A stretch of 64,000 nucleotides of DNA, taken from NCBI RefSeq assembly GCF_963576675.1, contig NC_088912.1, positions 100,655,895 to 100,719,894 of the forward strand, written 5' to 3'. The stretch's first letter is position 1. Each line of letters opens with the position of its first letter. The position numbers were made by a program, and so were the translations under genes. This document shows, one piece after another, positions 8,885 through 20,376 of the stretch. The notes under the pieces were generated by a model that was not told the DNA's origin, did no database searches, and saw only the letters and a list, made by a program, of their open reading frames with translations. This DNA is from Euphorbia lathyris (Eukaryota > Streptophyta > Magnoliopsida > Malpighiales > Euphorbiaceae).

Positions 8885-11701
8885 TTCACTCTCTCTTGAA
8901 AAGAACATGGCCTCAAGTTGCTCATTATGTATGGTGAAACTTGTTAGATTTGAGTTCACTCCAAGCTCTCAAATCGAACCACTACGTTGTTCGGACTGAA
9001 TTCAAAAAGCGTTCCACATATCTTGAGATCTGCCTTTTTCACATGAACTTTCCCCCATATTTCAACTTGTGTCTCCCGATTCTCATTTCCCATGACAGTC
9101 ATGTCCTAGGCTCTACCAGCATCCAATGGTATGTCTCAGCGAATCTTGTCAAACCACTTCTCAACAATTACTTGGATGCTCTTTAAAATCCCCACATTTT
9201 ATCGAACGAACAACCCTCGGATCCCTTCAGTCTCCACATCATTAACTTGTAAAGTTTCCACAACCTTCTTCCCGCTCATAACCGACCTCAAATGGAATGT
9301 TCCGGCGACACATGTCAACCGAGTTAGGAGTGATTCTATGAGAACTCTTCAAAACCCCAACATGACCTTGAGTTGAATATGAACGGACTTCTCTACCACT
9401 CACTCCACTAACCCGACTACTATGCTCAACCTCTACTTATCCATGGCTGACATCTAATGGAATATCCTTATGACACTTGTCAATCCACTTATAGTGAGCT
9501 CAAGAACACTTGTATTAGCTCCCTCATCGCCTTGGGTTAACGACTTTGGGACTTCAAGACTCACCCTTTTACTAACTTGACCACTATTCCACAAGTCTTG
9601 CATTTCTTCTATCTCTTTTAAATTCCCCGAGAAGTCATTCCCCTTTAATAAATACTCCATGTAGCTCACATTCATAGTTACAAAGCCACCCATCATTGAC
9701 TCTTCATAGGATAGGTTCTCCCTCAACAAACACAACAAAGATCCCAACTCATATATTTCAACAAAGCACAAAAGAATAAGTTCAGATTTTACGAAGTGGA
9801 TGACTTGACTCCTTTGCACCATGCATGAGCTAAGAGTCTCGGTTCTATCAAGAGGCGTCATAAGATATCCTTCATCCTCCTTGTTCGAGCTCAATTCCCC
9901 ATATGTAATACTAGGGCACTATCTCCCAGTTCACATGCTATGTCACGTGGTAATTTTCCCAAAGGTGGAAGCCCTTTAGGTCCCCTGTTGAAAGACACAT
10001 ACTTGTCACCTTCAGAATTGGCTCAACTTCCTCACTTTCAATATGGATCTTCCCATTCTCAACCTCATTCCCCTCCTTGGATTTTACTTTATTAGGAGAG
10101 AGGCTAGCTAACTCATCCATGGACCCCCAAGTCAATATGACTCGATATCTTACCCGTGCTACCGATGCAACCATTCACATTCAACTATCGAGTTGGATAA
10201 GCTCTCAAGGTGGTCCTACTTTTATCATTAGGTGAACTCTTCATAGGTCTAAGGATTTACTCGATTGCATCTTTCCGTATGGTGTAGGTGTTGCTTCTTC
10301 CCCCAGTGAGGCATCATAATAATATTGCCATGGCATAGCTAGTCGCATGTGACAAGCATGCATCTCCACAACATCACACATAAATTCATCCCAATAAGCT
10401 CCAATGGTGAAAGGAACCTTACCTAGTGAGTAACTTGAAGCTTTTCCACCTTGCTGACCCAACCAAGGCGGTAAGGTCTATGATGTGGTTCGGGAACCAA
10501 ACCAAACTCACTCAATGCGGACCAACTAAGGATAATCACTTGACTTCCTCCATCGACTACCACCTCACATTTCTCCTCAAGAACTAAGTATCGAGTTCTA
10601 AATAATTGATATTGTGGGATATGTCCCTCTTCACTTAGCACACTCGTCACCAAATACACATTATGCTCATCGCCACCATCATCACCTTTATAGGCATATT
10701 CACTTTGGTTCCACTCAACACTTTCTAACTCATCTTCATAATGGAACTGACCTTCTACATCCTCATAAGTATCATCGTGTTGGTTCCATTCAACATCCTA
10801 TAATTCATCATCACAATGGAATCTATCTTCATCATCTTCATAAAGAGTCCCATGTCGATCCCACTCAAAGTGCCTAAGTCTCATCACAATAGACCCAATC
10901 TTCATATTCTTCATAAGCAGGCCCATATCATGTCCATTTAATTCTTCGACATTCATCCTCATCATGGTAAACTCTATCATCTTCATCATAACCAAACTCA
11001 TTTGCACCATGACAAAGTTCACCATCCTCACATATTTCATCTTCGGAAGCGCTATCTCTTTCTTCAACCCCATCTTCGAATTCACCTACATAATAGTCAT
11101 GTTCATAATTTCTTTCTAGCTCATTCTCGAATTGGTTCTCCTTTTCTTCATGATCATATTCAACTTCAATTCCCTCTTCGTACCACGATCCATCTTTTCC
11201 CACGACCTCTCGTTTCCACCCATTCTTCCCCATAATTCAAACCGGTTGTTTCATATGCCAAGTTTTCACACTCATAAGACATATACATCTCAACATGGTT
11301 GAACAACCAACATCTCTCTGATAACCATATCCATCAATCTCCACACGTAACTAAATTCATCATGCTCCTCAAAAAGATTAACAAGCCCAAACTCACTCTC
11401 CCCCCTTCAACACAAACACCATCAATTTCCTTAAGCATATAAATTATGCTATGTCTAAGGTGTATTTCATCAAACACATGGGAGCACCCTTCTCAACATG
11501 AGTTTCCACAAAGTTTTCACATATTAATCATTCTTCCTCCTCATTCACCCATGCATTTAAATCCGCATCAACAATTTCATTATCAATAATTCCACAATGA
11601 GAACTTAAATCAATAACAACATCACAAACAACCAAATCATCGCTAGAAATAGGTTTACCCGTAACTTCCACATCAAAAATTGAAAGTTTTGGACGTACCT
11701 C
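8885..11701 (-). pseudogene. Degenerate internal region of family P element (protease relic)
   Basis: On the minus strand, fragments around 10659-10241 read '..VVDGGSQVIILSWSALSEFG' and then 'YSLGKVPFTIGAYWDEFMCD'. This is the gypsy aspartic protease region, in which the D-S/T-G active site appears as DGGS, followed by '..MPWQYYYDAS', the usual 'LGRPW' motif being altered. Upstream (11233-10690) is a very acidic, repeat-bearing segment probably from the gag-pol linker. Downstream pieces (9894-9454, 10174-9938) keep short open frames but no recognisable RT. Several frameshifts and stops break the frame. Between 8885 and 9450 no coding signal is seen. Confidence 0.55.
10715..10915 (-). repeat. 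75-bp tandem repeat (about 2.7 copies) coding for acidic peptide
   Basis: Three adjacent units of 75 bp start at 'ttggttccactcaac' (about 10712), 'ttggttccattcaac' (about 10787) and 'tcgatcccactcaaag' (about 10862). On the minus strand each encodes a 25-residue unit of the form 'EWNQ..YED..FH.DDEL'. The period is a multiple of three, so the repeats arose while the frame was under constraint or grew harmlessly in frame. This lies in the retrotransposon interior. Confidence 0.6.
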
Positions 11702-12071
11702 TTCATAGATCCCCCATTGTTGAAGGCCGAAAACCTTAACAAAGCCACACAAAGAAGAAGATCAAATTTGTATTGATTAAAGTTGTATTTCCTTATAGAG
11801 AAAGGAGCTTATATAGCTCTTTCTAATAATGTAAAATACATAATTAACCTAACTAGGGTTACAAATAATAAAGAGTGATAGGGGTAGAATAGGAATGAAA
11901 TACCAAAATGGTATATAAGGAATTAAAACTAAAGGACAAACAATAGAGTTAAAATGACATAATTGTAAATAAGAGATGTAAGGAATTGGGGCAGCCTTGA
12001 TCCCCTATTGTCTTCGTGGGCTGAAAAGTTGATTCATGGTCGCTAAAAATCTAATTCTGCGCATGAGTAGC

Positions 12072-12686
12072 CAAGGTTGTAAAAGACGCTAGGCGCTAGT
12101 CGGGCGAACATAGCGCTTATTGATTAATCGGGGATTAATCAGATTTATATTTTTGTATTTATTTACTTTTTAAGTAAAGTATTATATAAATACAATTAAT
12201 ATATGCATTATACTATGTGAAAATAACAATATACTATATTTAAAATAGAAAAATATGCATATTGTAATATTATCTACATTATTGTTTAATGTCTTTAAAA
12301 AAAATAACAAATAGATCAATAAAATAATATTTATAACAAAATGTGTTAAAATAAAATTAAAATTATTAAAAATACATCTCATAATTTAAGGTTTTTTTTA
12401 GTATTTTTGTTATTTAATATTTTTTAAAATAAAGAAAAAATTGACATAAAATTTAAGGGCTAATTTTTTCAAAAAGGCCGCCTCGAACCGCCTGGGAGCC
12501 GCCTAAAAGCCGCTTGGGACCCTAAGAGTCGTCTAGACCCATCTAGGACCGCCTAAGACCTCCTAGGAGGCTAAAAACTAATCAACTGATTTGTCCCGCC
12601 TGATTAGTGTAAATCAGGACGGTGTTCTAAAAATCACCACTTAGGCACTGCCTAGGCGGCCATCTTGGCCGATTTTTAGAACACTA
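12072..12686. mobile_element. hAT-like MITE of the 'AGGCG' family
   Basis: The ends are CAAGGTTGTAAAAG and the complement of TAGTGTTCTAAAAATC. The flanking 8-bp repeats TGAGTAGC (12064-12071) and GGAGTAGC (12687-12694) differ by one base. The sister LTR at 8735-8745 shows the empty site. Subterminal DNA is rich in 'cgcctagg' words. Related copies lie inverted near 19404-19775 and 23129-23605. Confidence 0.7.
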
Positions 12687-12696
12687 GGAGTAGCAC

Positions 12697-12728
12697 CACA
12701 CGACGTGTGGGATGTCACACGTCGTGTG
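12697..12728. promoter_or_regulatory. Pair of 13-bp dyads in 5' LTR U3 of family P
   Basis: CACACGACGTGTG (12697-12709) and CACACGTCGTGTG (12716-12728) are perfect 5-bp-arm dyads with a 3-bp centre. They correspond to 8741-8753 (perfect) and 8762-8774 (decayed) in the 3' LTR. Spacing is 19 bp here and 21 bp in the sister copy. Confidence 0.6.
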
Positions 12729-12848
12729 GGGGCAGATCTGGCCAATTTTGGCAATTTGCCTCACGCACCCGATCTTGCCTCGTGTGTTGTCCTATTCACC
12801 GATTTCTTTTTGCCGCAACTCGAACCCTTGAGCAAATGCTCCACATCA

Positions 12849-13312
12849 CTTTTGATATTATTTGATTCGTCGTAAGAAAATGAAATACAAAAGTGAGAGT
12901 TGTTTATGTAGCTCACATGGAGAAAAGAAAAGAATGAAGGCAATTAACTAATTGCTGGCGATATTTTCGAAATATCCCGATTTTCAACCTTGATATGTTA
13001 ATGGATTAAAAATTATTAGAATAAAAATATGGAGCGTGCAGGAGTAGTTATTTCTACAAAGGTATAATGACAAATTTAAAAATAAAGTAAATGATTTGCG
13101 CCTAAACTTGATTACTAGAAACAAAGCGATTGGATGAGGGTAGAAGGACTAAAAAAAAAACCATCCCTGTTGGGTTTCTGGTTTCGCTTGACAGGTCAGC
13201 CAGATAGAACTTTTACTTACTTAAGGCTAACAAAAATAAAATCGACAACAGAAAAACGTTTTTTTTTTAATTTGTCATTTTATTTTTATTGATTTTTGTA
13301 AATTTTTTCAAT
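12849..13312. other. Unit A intergenic DNA
   Basis: Positions 12855-12970 match 27390-27555 ('gtgagag.tgtttat.tagctcaca' and 'gatattttcgaaatat'). The rest has no counterpart in unit B because a Mutator-like element has inserted there. No gene is seen. Confidence 0.5.
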
Positions 13313-13816
13313 GGCTTAATACATCATTTTCTCTCTAAACTTGTCCAAAAAGCTTGAATGGCCCCTGAACTTTGAAAATGTCTTGATAGCCCCCTGAACT
13401 TGCATAAAATGTTCAGTTAGCCCCTTGAACTTGCGTAAAGTCTAATCATTTCATTACTCGATTGCAAAAAAGTCATTTAAATGCGGAAAATGTATTCCAC
13501 GTGTCTTATATGTTATTACATAATTCAAAAATAGATTAAAAATAAAGTTATTACTTGCTCAGCTATGTATTCTCTAATATTACAACCGCGTACCCCCGAT
13601 CTTGATTGTTTTACTTTTTTAAGACATGTGGAATATATATTCCGCATTTAAGTTACTTTTTTTTGCAATCGTGTGATCAATTGATTACATTTTATGCAAG
13701 TTCAGGAGGCTAACTAAATATTTATGCAAGTTCAGGGGCTATCGAGACACTTTGAAAGTTTAGAGGGTCAATTAAGCTTTTTAGACAAGTTCAGGTGACT
13801 AATGATGTATTAAGCA
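13313..13816. mobile_element. Mutator-like MITE with long inverted arms (504 bp)
   Basis: The ends GGCTTAATACATCAT and the complement of ATGATGTATTAAGCA form inverted arms of roughly 200 bp that read as 'cctgaacttg.ataaaatgttcagttag' and its complement. A 10-bp direct repeat TTTTTTCAAT flanks it (13303-13312 and 13817-13826). It is the same family as the MITE before BAHD gene A. It has no ORF. Confidence 0.8.
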
Positions 13817-14340
13817 TTTTTTCAATTGTTTTTGGGTTACAAATGTTGGAAGTAAGGCAGGAAATTACAACTTTGAAACTTGATTAAACGAGCAAATTGT
13901 AAAAATAAAGCAATATGCATTGATAAAATTAATTGCGATAAATGTGCAAAAATAAATAAATACTAACACACTTCATGTCGTGGCTGAGGATTAGTTGATG
14001 CCTCGTTGGAGAGCTTGTGTATGAATGCTTGAAGATCGTTGAACTTTCTGATGTTTCTAGACGTAACAAGAATGAAACAGACTGAGGGGGGAGTAAGGAA
14101 GATATTTGCCAATTAATAATGATAAATCAACAGCTATGCTGTTGAAAACAGGGTGTTGGTAGGGACTTTTAGAGTTGATTTCATAGGCTAAGTGAAATGA
14201 AAGTTGGAATCTCAAGGGTATACCGCAAGGAAGAGATTAAAATTAAGTTTGAGAAAAATGGTTGATCGAGAGGTCGTAATAAATTTGAGAAAAGAGTTGT
14301 TCAAAACGGTTGTTTGATGAGATTAAATTTGATTGAACTA
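13817..14340. other. Intergenic DNA, partly shared with 29690-29880
   Basis: Positions 13850-14045 match 29690-29880 (marker 'taaaaataaagcaatatg'). From 14060 to 14340 nothing is recognised; there is no open frame of useful length. Confidence 0.45.
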
Positions 14341-14749
14341 CAACAACGAACAACAACAAAATAATTGATCTAATATGTATTATCAATTTCATCACGCGTT
14401 ATTTAAATAAAATTGTTACATATAATTTGTAAATATTTGAAATTGTTTAATTGAAGAGCTATATGTTTCTTTATATATGTAACTTCTTCTTTTGAAATAT
14501 TTTTTGTGATGAGTTGGATTTTTGTTTAGATGATATCAGAGCAATGGAATTCAATGTTGGGTCTCTCGCTGATACTAACGTCACACACCAAATGAATTAG
14601 ACGTAAAGGGGCGTGTTAAACATCTCACATTGCTTAAGTGGAGAGCTATATGCCTCCTTATATGTGTAAGGTAAGGTACCTTTCGAGACGAATATTTACG
14701 CAATTGAAATCAAACTCGAGATCTAAGCATTTAGAGGTTCTTCTTGTCC

Positions 14750-14900
14750 ACCGCTATGGCAGAAATATTGTGCTTATAAGAGGCCTTGGATTGGCTTAAA
14801 AATGCGAGATGTGTGGTATATGCTTTACATAGTAGAGTTTGTGATGAGTCCAAGTTTAGTAGCGTGGTTCATGCTTGCTAGAATATTACTAGGTAGGAAC
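14750..14900 (+). pseudogene. LINE RNase H domain relic
   Basis: It parallels 21585-21760 ('gtgcttataagaggc.ttggattggcttaaaaatgcgagatg'), but the stretch encoding the catalytic region has lost about 30 bp ('gatgtgtggtatatgc') and is out of frame. It is a decayed relic carried within the duplicated unit. Confidence 0.5.
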
Positions 14901-15282
14901 TGTTAGAGTGTTCTTGTGTTTTATCAAGAGAAAATTTTAGAATATTTCGAAAGTAATACACCACATCAATCAATTCATGCCACATATATATTATATCAAG
15001 GTGTAAGATAATATAGTTGTTGATATTTTTATTAATTAATGGTTTCTTTCTTTACCTAATCTCAATTTATGAACCTTAGCTCCTCCGTTTGTGAGAGTAG
15101 TGGTTGAGTTTGATGTGAACGTTAATCAACTATACTTATTTAGAGAAAACAACCCAATATTTAATAGTATTACAATCTAGGGTTAAGGTGCAAAAATACC
15201 CTTAATATTTTGGGTCAGGAGCAATTTTACCCGAATGTTGGAAGCCAAGAGAAATTTTACCCCTAACGTTGATAAATTTGGT

Positions 15283-18200
15283 AACTCCGCCTGTGAGGGT
15301 CACTTGGTGGCCTTTACAGCCGGTCCCAAGCCCGGACAAAGGAGGAGGGTTGCGGTAGGTTTGTGGCGGCCAGCGTAAAACTTAGCCATATCTTATGACA
15401 TGAACCATAATATAAATATCGTTGGGGCATTCCCTACTCAGCGACGCGCTGCACTTCCTAGACCCGGGTGTAGTGATAAATGTGCAAGGGTTGCTAGGTC
15501 GTCGCCCCGAAGCGGCGCGCCACCCCAGGACCCGGGGGTGGTGTCAAATATGCAAGGGTTGCGGGTAAATAAGCTAGTCCACGGTAATGGTAGGGGTAGG
15601 GGTAAGGGTAGTAGGTTACGCTTTGGGACATGGAACATAGGTTCTTTGACAGGAAGATTAGCTGAAATTGTAGATGTTATGAAGAGGAGGAGAATAAATA
15701 TATTATGCCTACAAGAAACCAAGTGGGTTGGAGCCAAGGCTAGAGAGATAGCTCCTTGGGGTTATAAGCTTTGGTACTCAGGAAAGGATAAGGTTAGAAA
15801 TGGAGTAGGTATTCTTATTGATAGGGAGTATATTGATGATGTAGTAGCGGTGTCTAGGAAGAGCGATAGAATTATGAGTGTTAAGCTAGTGATAGGGGAT
15901 GAGGTTGTGAATGTCATTAGTGCATATGCGCCACAAATAGGATTAGATGTGTCTATAAGACAAGCTTTTTGGGATGACTTAGAGGAAGTGGTGCAACAGG
16001 TTCCTAGGGATGAAAAAATGGTACTAGGGGGTGATCTCAATGGACACGTGGGTTCTAGGCGAGATGGGTTTGAGAGTGTTCATGGAGGGTATGGTTTTGG
16101 AGATAAGAATGAAGCAGGAAATGATATTTTGGAATTCGCATCAGCCTATGACTTGAGTATCATGAACACATGGTTTATGAAGAGAACATCCCACTTAGTG
16201 ACTTATCGGAGTGGCGGTAATGCGAGCCAAATTGACTTCTTCTTAGTAAGGAGTGCTTGGAGAAAGAGTTAAATTGATTGTAAGGTGATCCCTGGTGAGA
16301 GTACGACAACCCAACATAGAGTAGTGGTGATAGATTTTCGAAGTAGGAAATGTATAAGAAAACAAACACCTCAAGTAGAGACTAAGATTAAGTGGTGGAA
16401 ATTGCAAGGGGAGAATCAACAAAAATTTGTGGATGAGATGACCAAAAAAGATATTTGGACTTGCAATATGGATTCAGATATAGATTCGATATGGAATAAG
16501 ATGGAGCAGAGTATAAGGGAAGTAGCGAAGGAAGTTCTAGGGGAATCTAAAGGTAGCATGCCACTGGGTAAGGACACATCTTGGTGGACAGAAGAAGTAC
16601 GACAAGCAGTAAAGAGTAAGAGAGAATCTTATAAACTATTGGGGAAATGTAGGAGTGACGAGAACTACGAAAAATACAAAGAGGCTAAAAGGGAAGTAAA
16701 GAAGGTCATACGAGATGCTAGAGCAAAGGTGAATCAGGATCTGTATACAAGATTGGATACGAAAGAAGGGGAAAGAGACATATATAGAATTGCTCGGATG
16801 AGAGATAGGAAGACGCGAGATCTCGGAAAAGTTAAATGTGTGAAGGATGTAGACCAGAAAGTCCTAGTTGGAGATAAGGATATCAAGGAACGATGGAGGT
16901 CCTATTTTGATGACTTATTTAATGGAGATCGCCAACAAGATGTTGGAGATATAAGTATCCATCACGATATGATAAATCACGAATGCCTGCGGAGAATTCA
17001 AAAGGGTGAAGTCAAAATGGCATTAAGTAAGATGAAGTTGAAGAAAGCAGTAGGACCTGATGGCATCCCTATTAAGATTTGGAGATGTTTGGGAGAAAGA
17101 GGAATCGAATGGTTGACGACGTTCTTCAACAAAATTTAGAGAAACAATAAGATGCCATCAGAATGGAGGAAAAGTACCTTAATCCCTTTGTATAAGAACA
17201 AAGGCGGTGTCCAAGATTGTGCCAACTATCGGGGAATCAAATTAATGAGTCACACTATGAAACTTTGGGAGCGAGTGATCGAACAAAGGCTAAGGAGGAC
17301 GGTGAAGATCTCGGAAAACCAGTTTGGCTTTATGCCGGGAAGATCAACTATGGAAGCCATCCATCTAATGAGACAATTAATGGAGCACTATCGAAATAAG
17401 AAGAAAGACTTGCATATGGTTTTCATTGACTTGGAGAAAGCATATGATAAGGTACCAAGGGAAGTACTTTGGTGGGCCTTGATAAGGAAAGGCATTTCGC
17501 GGAAATATATTGACATCATAAAGGACATGTATGAGGGAGTATGCACGAGTGTACGTACTAGTATTGGGAAGACTGAAGAGTTTCCTATTACGATTCGAGT
17601 GCATCAAGGTTCCGCACTAAGCCCATTTCTTTTTGCCATCGTTATGGATGAACTAACAAGTTCACTTCAAGATGGTATACCATGGTGCATGCTGTTTGCA
17701 GATGATATCGTGTTGGTTGATGAGACGAAAGAAGGAGTGGAGAGGAAGTTGGAACTATGGAGACAAACGCTAGAATCTAGAGGCTTTAAGTTGAGTCGAA
17801 GTAAGACAGAATATTTGGAGTGTAAGTTTAGCGGCCGTAGGAGTAGGGAGGCAGGGACAATCACCCTAGATGGGAGAGTTGTTCAGGCCTCGGATTGCTT
17901 CCGGTATTTAGGATCTATTATCCAAACGGATGGAGAAGTAGATGGAGATGTTGTTCATAGGATTAAAGCTGGTTGGTCGAAGTGGAAGAGTGCTACGGGT
18001 TTCCTTTGTGATCCCGGCATGCCTAATAGATTGAAGGGAAAATTCTACCGGACGGCAATTAGACCAGCATTGTTATATGGTACGGAGTGTTGGGCAGTGA
18101 AACACTGCCACATCCATAAGATGTCGGTGGCGGAGATGCGTATGTTGAGATGGATGTGTGGTCATACGAGAAAGGACCGGGTGCGTAATGAAATAATTAG

Positions 18201-18541
18201 GACAAAAGTAGGGGTCACATCTATTGAGAATAAAATGAGAGAAAACCGACTAAGGTGGTTTGGCCATGTGAGACGTAGAGCGCTTGATGCGCCGGTTAGG
18301 AGAACCGAAGAGTGGCAAAGGGATGTAGTTGTGAGGGGTAGGGGAAGACCTAAGCAAACTTGGAGGAGGGTGATCGAGAGTGATATGAGTTTACTGGGAA
18401 TTGAGGAAAATATGGTAGTGGATAGGACGGATTGGAGGGAGCGAATCTGTGTCGCTGACACGACTTGACTTTCACGGTTTTATATGATGGTTCATGTTAG
18501 CCGACCCCGAATCATTTCGGGACTAAGGCTTTGTTGTTGTT
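15283..18541 (+). mobile_element. RTE-clade LINE, near full length
   Basis: A 15-bp target duplication GTTGATAAATTTGGT (15268-15282 and 18542-18556) flanks the element. It ends in a short (TTG)n tail after 'cgggactaaggctt' rather than poly-A, as RTE elements do. The 5' part ('ggtcccaagcccggac') and the single EEP-RT ORF also fit plant RTE elements. The exact long duplication suggests a fairly recent insertion. Confidence 0.88.
15400..18468 (+). pseudogene. RTE LINE polyprotein: endonuclease plus reverse transcriptase, two in-frame stops
   Basis: One reading frame of about 1022 codons is interrupted only by TAA at 16270-16272 and TAG at 17137-17139. Residues about 75-290 form an exonuclease-endonuclease-phosphatase domain with 'GTWNIGSLTGR', 'LCLQETKWVG', 'GGDLNGHVG' and 'SQIDFFLVR'. 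The RT follows with 'KAVGPDGIPIKIW', '[19 protein letters not shown]' and the catalytic FADD in '[11 protein letters not shown]' (about 17690-17720). The C-terminal 'RWFGHVRRR' and '[11 protein letters not shown]' are typical of RTE. Family role: target-primed reverse transcription. With two stops this copy cannot make the whole protein. Database hits of this type are often mislabelled 'craniofacial development protein 2-like'. Confidence 0.9.
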
Positions 18542-18556
18542 GTTGATAAATTTGGT

Positions 18557-18984
18557 CAATTTGAAAAATAATTCATCAAATTATTTTCTCGATCATGAAT
18601 TTTGTATCTACACTTCACATGTACATCATTTTATCAGTAACAAATCACAAACATATATTGGGATCTGAAACAAAAAATAAAAAAAATAAAAAAGTATACT
18701 ATCTTTTGTACGAACTAGACAAAAACATTCAAAAAAAATTCACCGAATTTATAAATATTAATCTCCAATTATTATTACATTATAAAAAAATATGAAATAC
18801 TTTTTTTTTAGAATGAATTGATATACAATTCATGCAGAATAAGGAACAAAAATTTATGTGTTTTATAATAGGGGTAATATTGATCAAATTACCAAAGTTA
18901 GGGATAAAATTGCACCATTTTAAACGTTAAGAATACAATTGCTCCTGATTCAAAACGTTAACAGTATTTTTTGTACCTTAACTC
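18557..18984. other. Right half of the MITE interrupted by the LINE
   Basis: AT-rich DNA leading to the right inverted end of the 15180-18984 MITE. The 66-codon ORF here has no homology signal and is not called. Confidence 0.5.
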
Positions 18985-18993
18985 TCTAATCTA

Positions 18994-20167
18994 ATATATT
19001 TCTGGCTATAAATAAAATTTCAATTTCAATCGTAATTATTTTTTTTTTCATTTTTATTGTTTAATAAAGGTATGCGGGTCCAAGTTGTATTAATGGTTTA
19101 ATTTTTCTTTAAATAATAATAATAAATAATATAATTGATCCAATAGAAACAATTACCATCTCTCAAATAAAATTGTTATATATAATTTGTTAAACATTTC
19201 ATATTACTTAATTGAAGAGTTATATGTTTTTCCACGTATAAGACAATTTTCTCCATTTAAAATATCTTTTAAAGTGAGTTATTTTTGTTTATATAGTATC
19301 GGAGGAGTGATGATATTCAATATTGGAGACCCCACTAAAATTAACGCCACGCATCAAATGAATTAGATGTGAGTGAACGTGTTAAACATCCCATATTTAA
19401 TTGGATTATCCAAAACCAAGGCTATCTGAACCGTCTAGGTGCTCAAAATCGAAAATCTGCCTTGATTTTCTCTCATTAATCCATTTATGCGTTTTTTTCC
19501 CAAGACGATTTTTTTTACCGCCTAGGCTGCCTCGATGCCGCGTAGTTGTCGCCTAAGCAACGATGAACAAAAATATTTTTTATTGAAATGTAGATGTTCG
19601 CACATTTTTAAAGATAGTATAAGACATATTTTAATTGAATTTATTTAACAGTTTATTAATTAACAAATGAAAAGTAAAAAAAAAAATACAAATTCGATTA
19701 ATTCCTGATTAATCCGCGATTAATTTTCAAGACCATGTCTGCACGACTAACGCCTAGCATTTTTTACAATGTTGCTTAATTAGAGAGTTATATTCGTCTT
19801 TATATATGTAAGGTACGATACTTTTAGGGCGAATTTTTACCTAATTGAAATCAAACTCGAGATCTAAGAAATGAGAGGTTGTACCCTCAATCTATTTTTA
19901 ATTGATAAATACAATTTACATTATTTATCAAGGAATAAACTAACCAATAACTTGTAAGAGACATTTTGCAATATTTCCGGAATGAATAACTTAACTAATC
20001 AATTTAACACCGTATGAAATTTTAACACCAATCATCACTTATCTAATGTATATGAGATTGAGCAAAAATAACTGATAACCGATGGACAAACCAATAATCA
20101 AATTCGAAATCCTAATTTGGTTCTCTGATATTTAAATTCTTGTTTTGTTATGTTTTTAACCTAAGTT

Positions 20168-20217
<50 letters not shown>

Positions 20218-20376
20218 TTTTATTAGATCTTAAGTGTCTAACTTAAAATTTTAGTCAAAACAGTTGCTTGAGATGATATTGTTGGGGTAATTTAAGTTTC
20301 TGTATTTTAGCATATGTTAAAAATTGCTGACCTGACACATTGATTGTTAATTAAAATGTGTAGTTATATTTTTTTA
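18994..20376. other. AT-rich DNA of the middle unit with an AAT microsatellite
   Basis: Parallel to 22660-24110 of unit B. It contains an inverted 'AGGCG' MITE (about 19404-19775) and an uninterrupted (AAT)n run of about 15 units at 20171-20216. No coding signal. Confidence 0.55.
19404..19775 (-). mobile_element. AGGCG-family MITE (inverted relative to 12072-12686)
   Basis: The right side 'gcctagcattttttacaatg' is the complement of the CAAGGTTGTAAAA end of the 12072 copy, and the left side has 'gtctaggtgctcaaaatcg' and 'cgcctaggctgcc'. The empty site is visible at 14640. A homologous insertion sits at the same place in unit B (23129-23605), so it predates that duplication. Limits are approximate. 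Confidence 0.55.

Larger units (their letters stand above)
5790..12848 (-). mobile_element. Complete but decayed Ty3/gypsy-type LTR retrotransposon, family P
   Basis: A perfect 5-bp duplication CTTTT flanks the element (5785-5789 and 12849-12853), and removing it restores continuity with unit B. The 3' LTR is 5790-8884 (containing a CACTA element) and the 5' LTR about 11702-12848 (containing a hAT MITE). Both begin TGATG on the minus strand; the 3' LTR ends TATCA, while the 5' LTR has lost its last ~100 bp together with the primer site. The interior (8885-11701) encodes a broken gypsy protease region but no recognisable RT or integrase, so this is a deleted or non-autonomous copy. Confidence 0.8.
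11702..12848 (-). repeat. 5' LTR of family P element, 3' end deleted, with nested MITE
   Basis: It matches the 3' LTR from 'tcatagatcccc' (11702) up to the TGATG start at 12848, apart from the MITE at 12072-12686. The terminal part present in the other copies ('ctttgttag...tatca') is absent, so the LTR-primer-site junction has been deleted. A TATA-like 'tatataagctcc' (minus) lies near 11815. Confidence 0.7.
1..14060. repeat. Segmental duplication unit A (carries BAHD gene A)
   Basis: By eye, blocks of this stretch recur in the same order in unit B (about 21580-29880). Matched blocks are the LINE RNase H relic (1-60 with 21680-21740), AT-rich DNA (800-1280 with 21800-22900), BAHD upstream DNA (2685-3715 with 23975-24884), the gene itself, 3' DNA (5132-5789 with 26301-27360), then 12855-12970 with 27390-27555 and 13850-14045 with 29690-29880. 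The gaps between matched blocks are explained by transposon insertions private to one unit, several with clear target-site duplications. Boundaries are approximate and no alignment was computed. Confidence 0.75.
15180..18984. mobile_element. Mutator-like MITE carrying a nested RTE LINE
   Basis: Inverted ends GGGTTAAGGTGCAAAAATAC (15180) and the complement of GAGTTAAGGTACAAAAAATA (to 18984) extend inward with 'ggtcaggagcaatttta' on both sides. Flanking 9-bp repeats TACAATCTA (15171-15179) and TCTAATCTA (18985-18993) match at 7 of 9 bases, and units A and B show the empty site 'ataatctaatatattt'. Without the LINE it is about 530 bp. Confidence 0.7.
14341..20275. repeat. Middle duplication unit lacking a BAHD gene
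   Basis: It begins with DNA like 22860-23700 (14355-14740), then repeats the RNase H relic (14750-14900) and its following AT-rich DNA (to 15179). It resumes after the MITE/LINE insertion at 18985 and continues through 20150 in parallel with 22560-23960. Similarity stops near 20275, where gene-bearing units continue toward the BAHD promoter. No acyltransferase remnant is visible up to 21580. Limits are approximate. Confidence 0.65.

Noticed and set aside
12182..12382. 66-codon hydrophobic ORF suggesting a small membrane protein
   Set aside because: AT-rich interior of a hAT MITE; Phe/Ile/Leu richness follows from base composition.
15400..16272. Endonuclease/exonuclease/phosphatase host gene ('craniofacial development protein 2-like')
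   Set aside because: It is the first domain of the RTE LINE: the frame continues into RT after one stop and the whole lies within a 15-bp target duplication.
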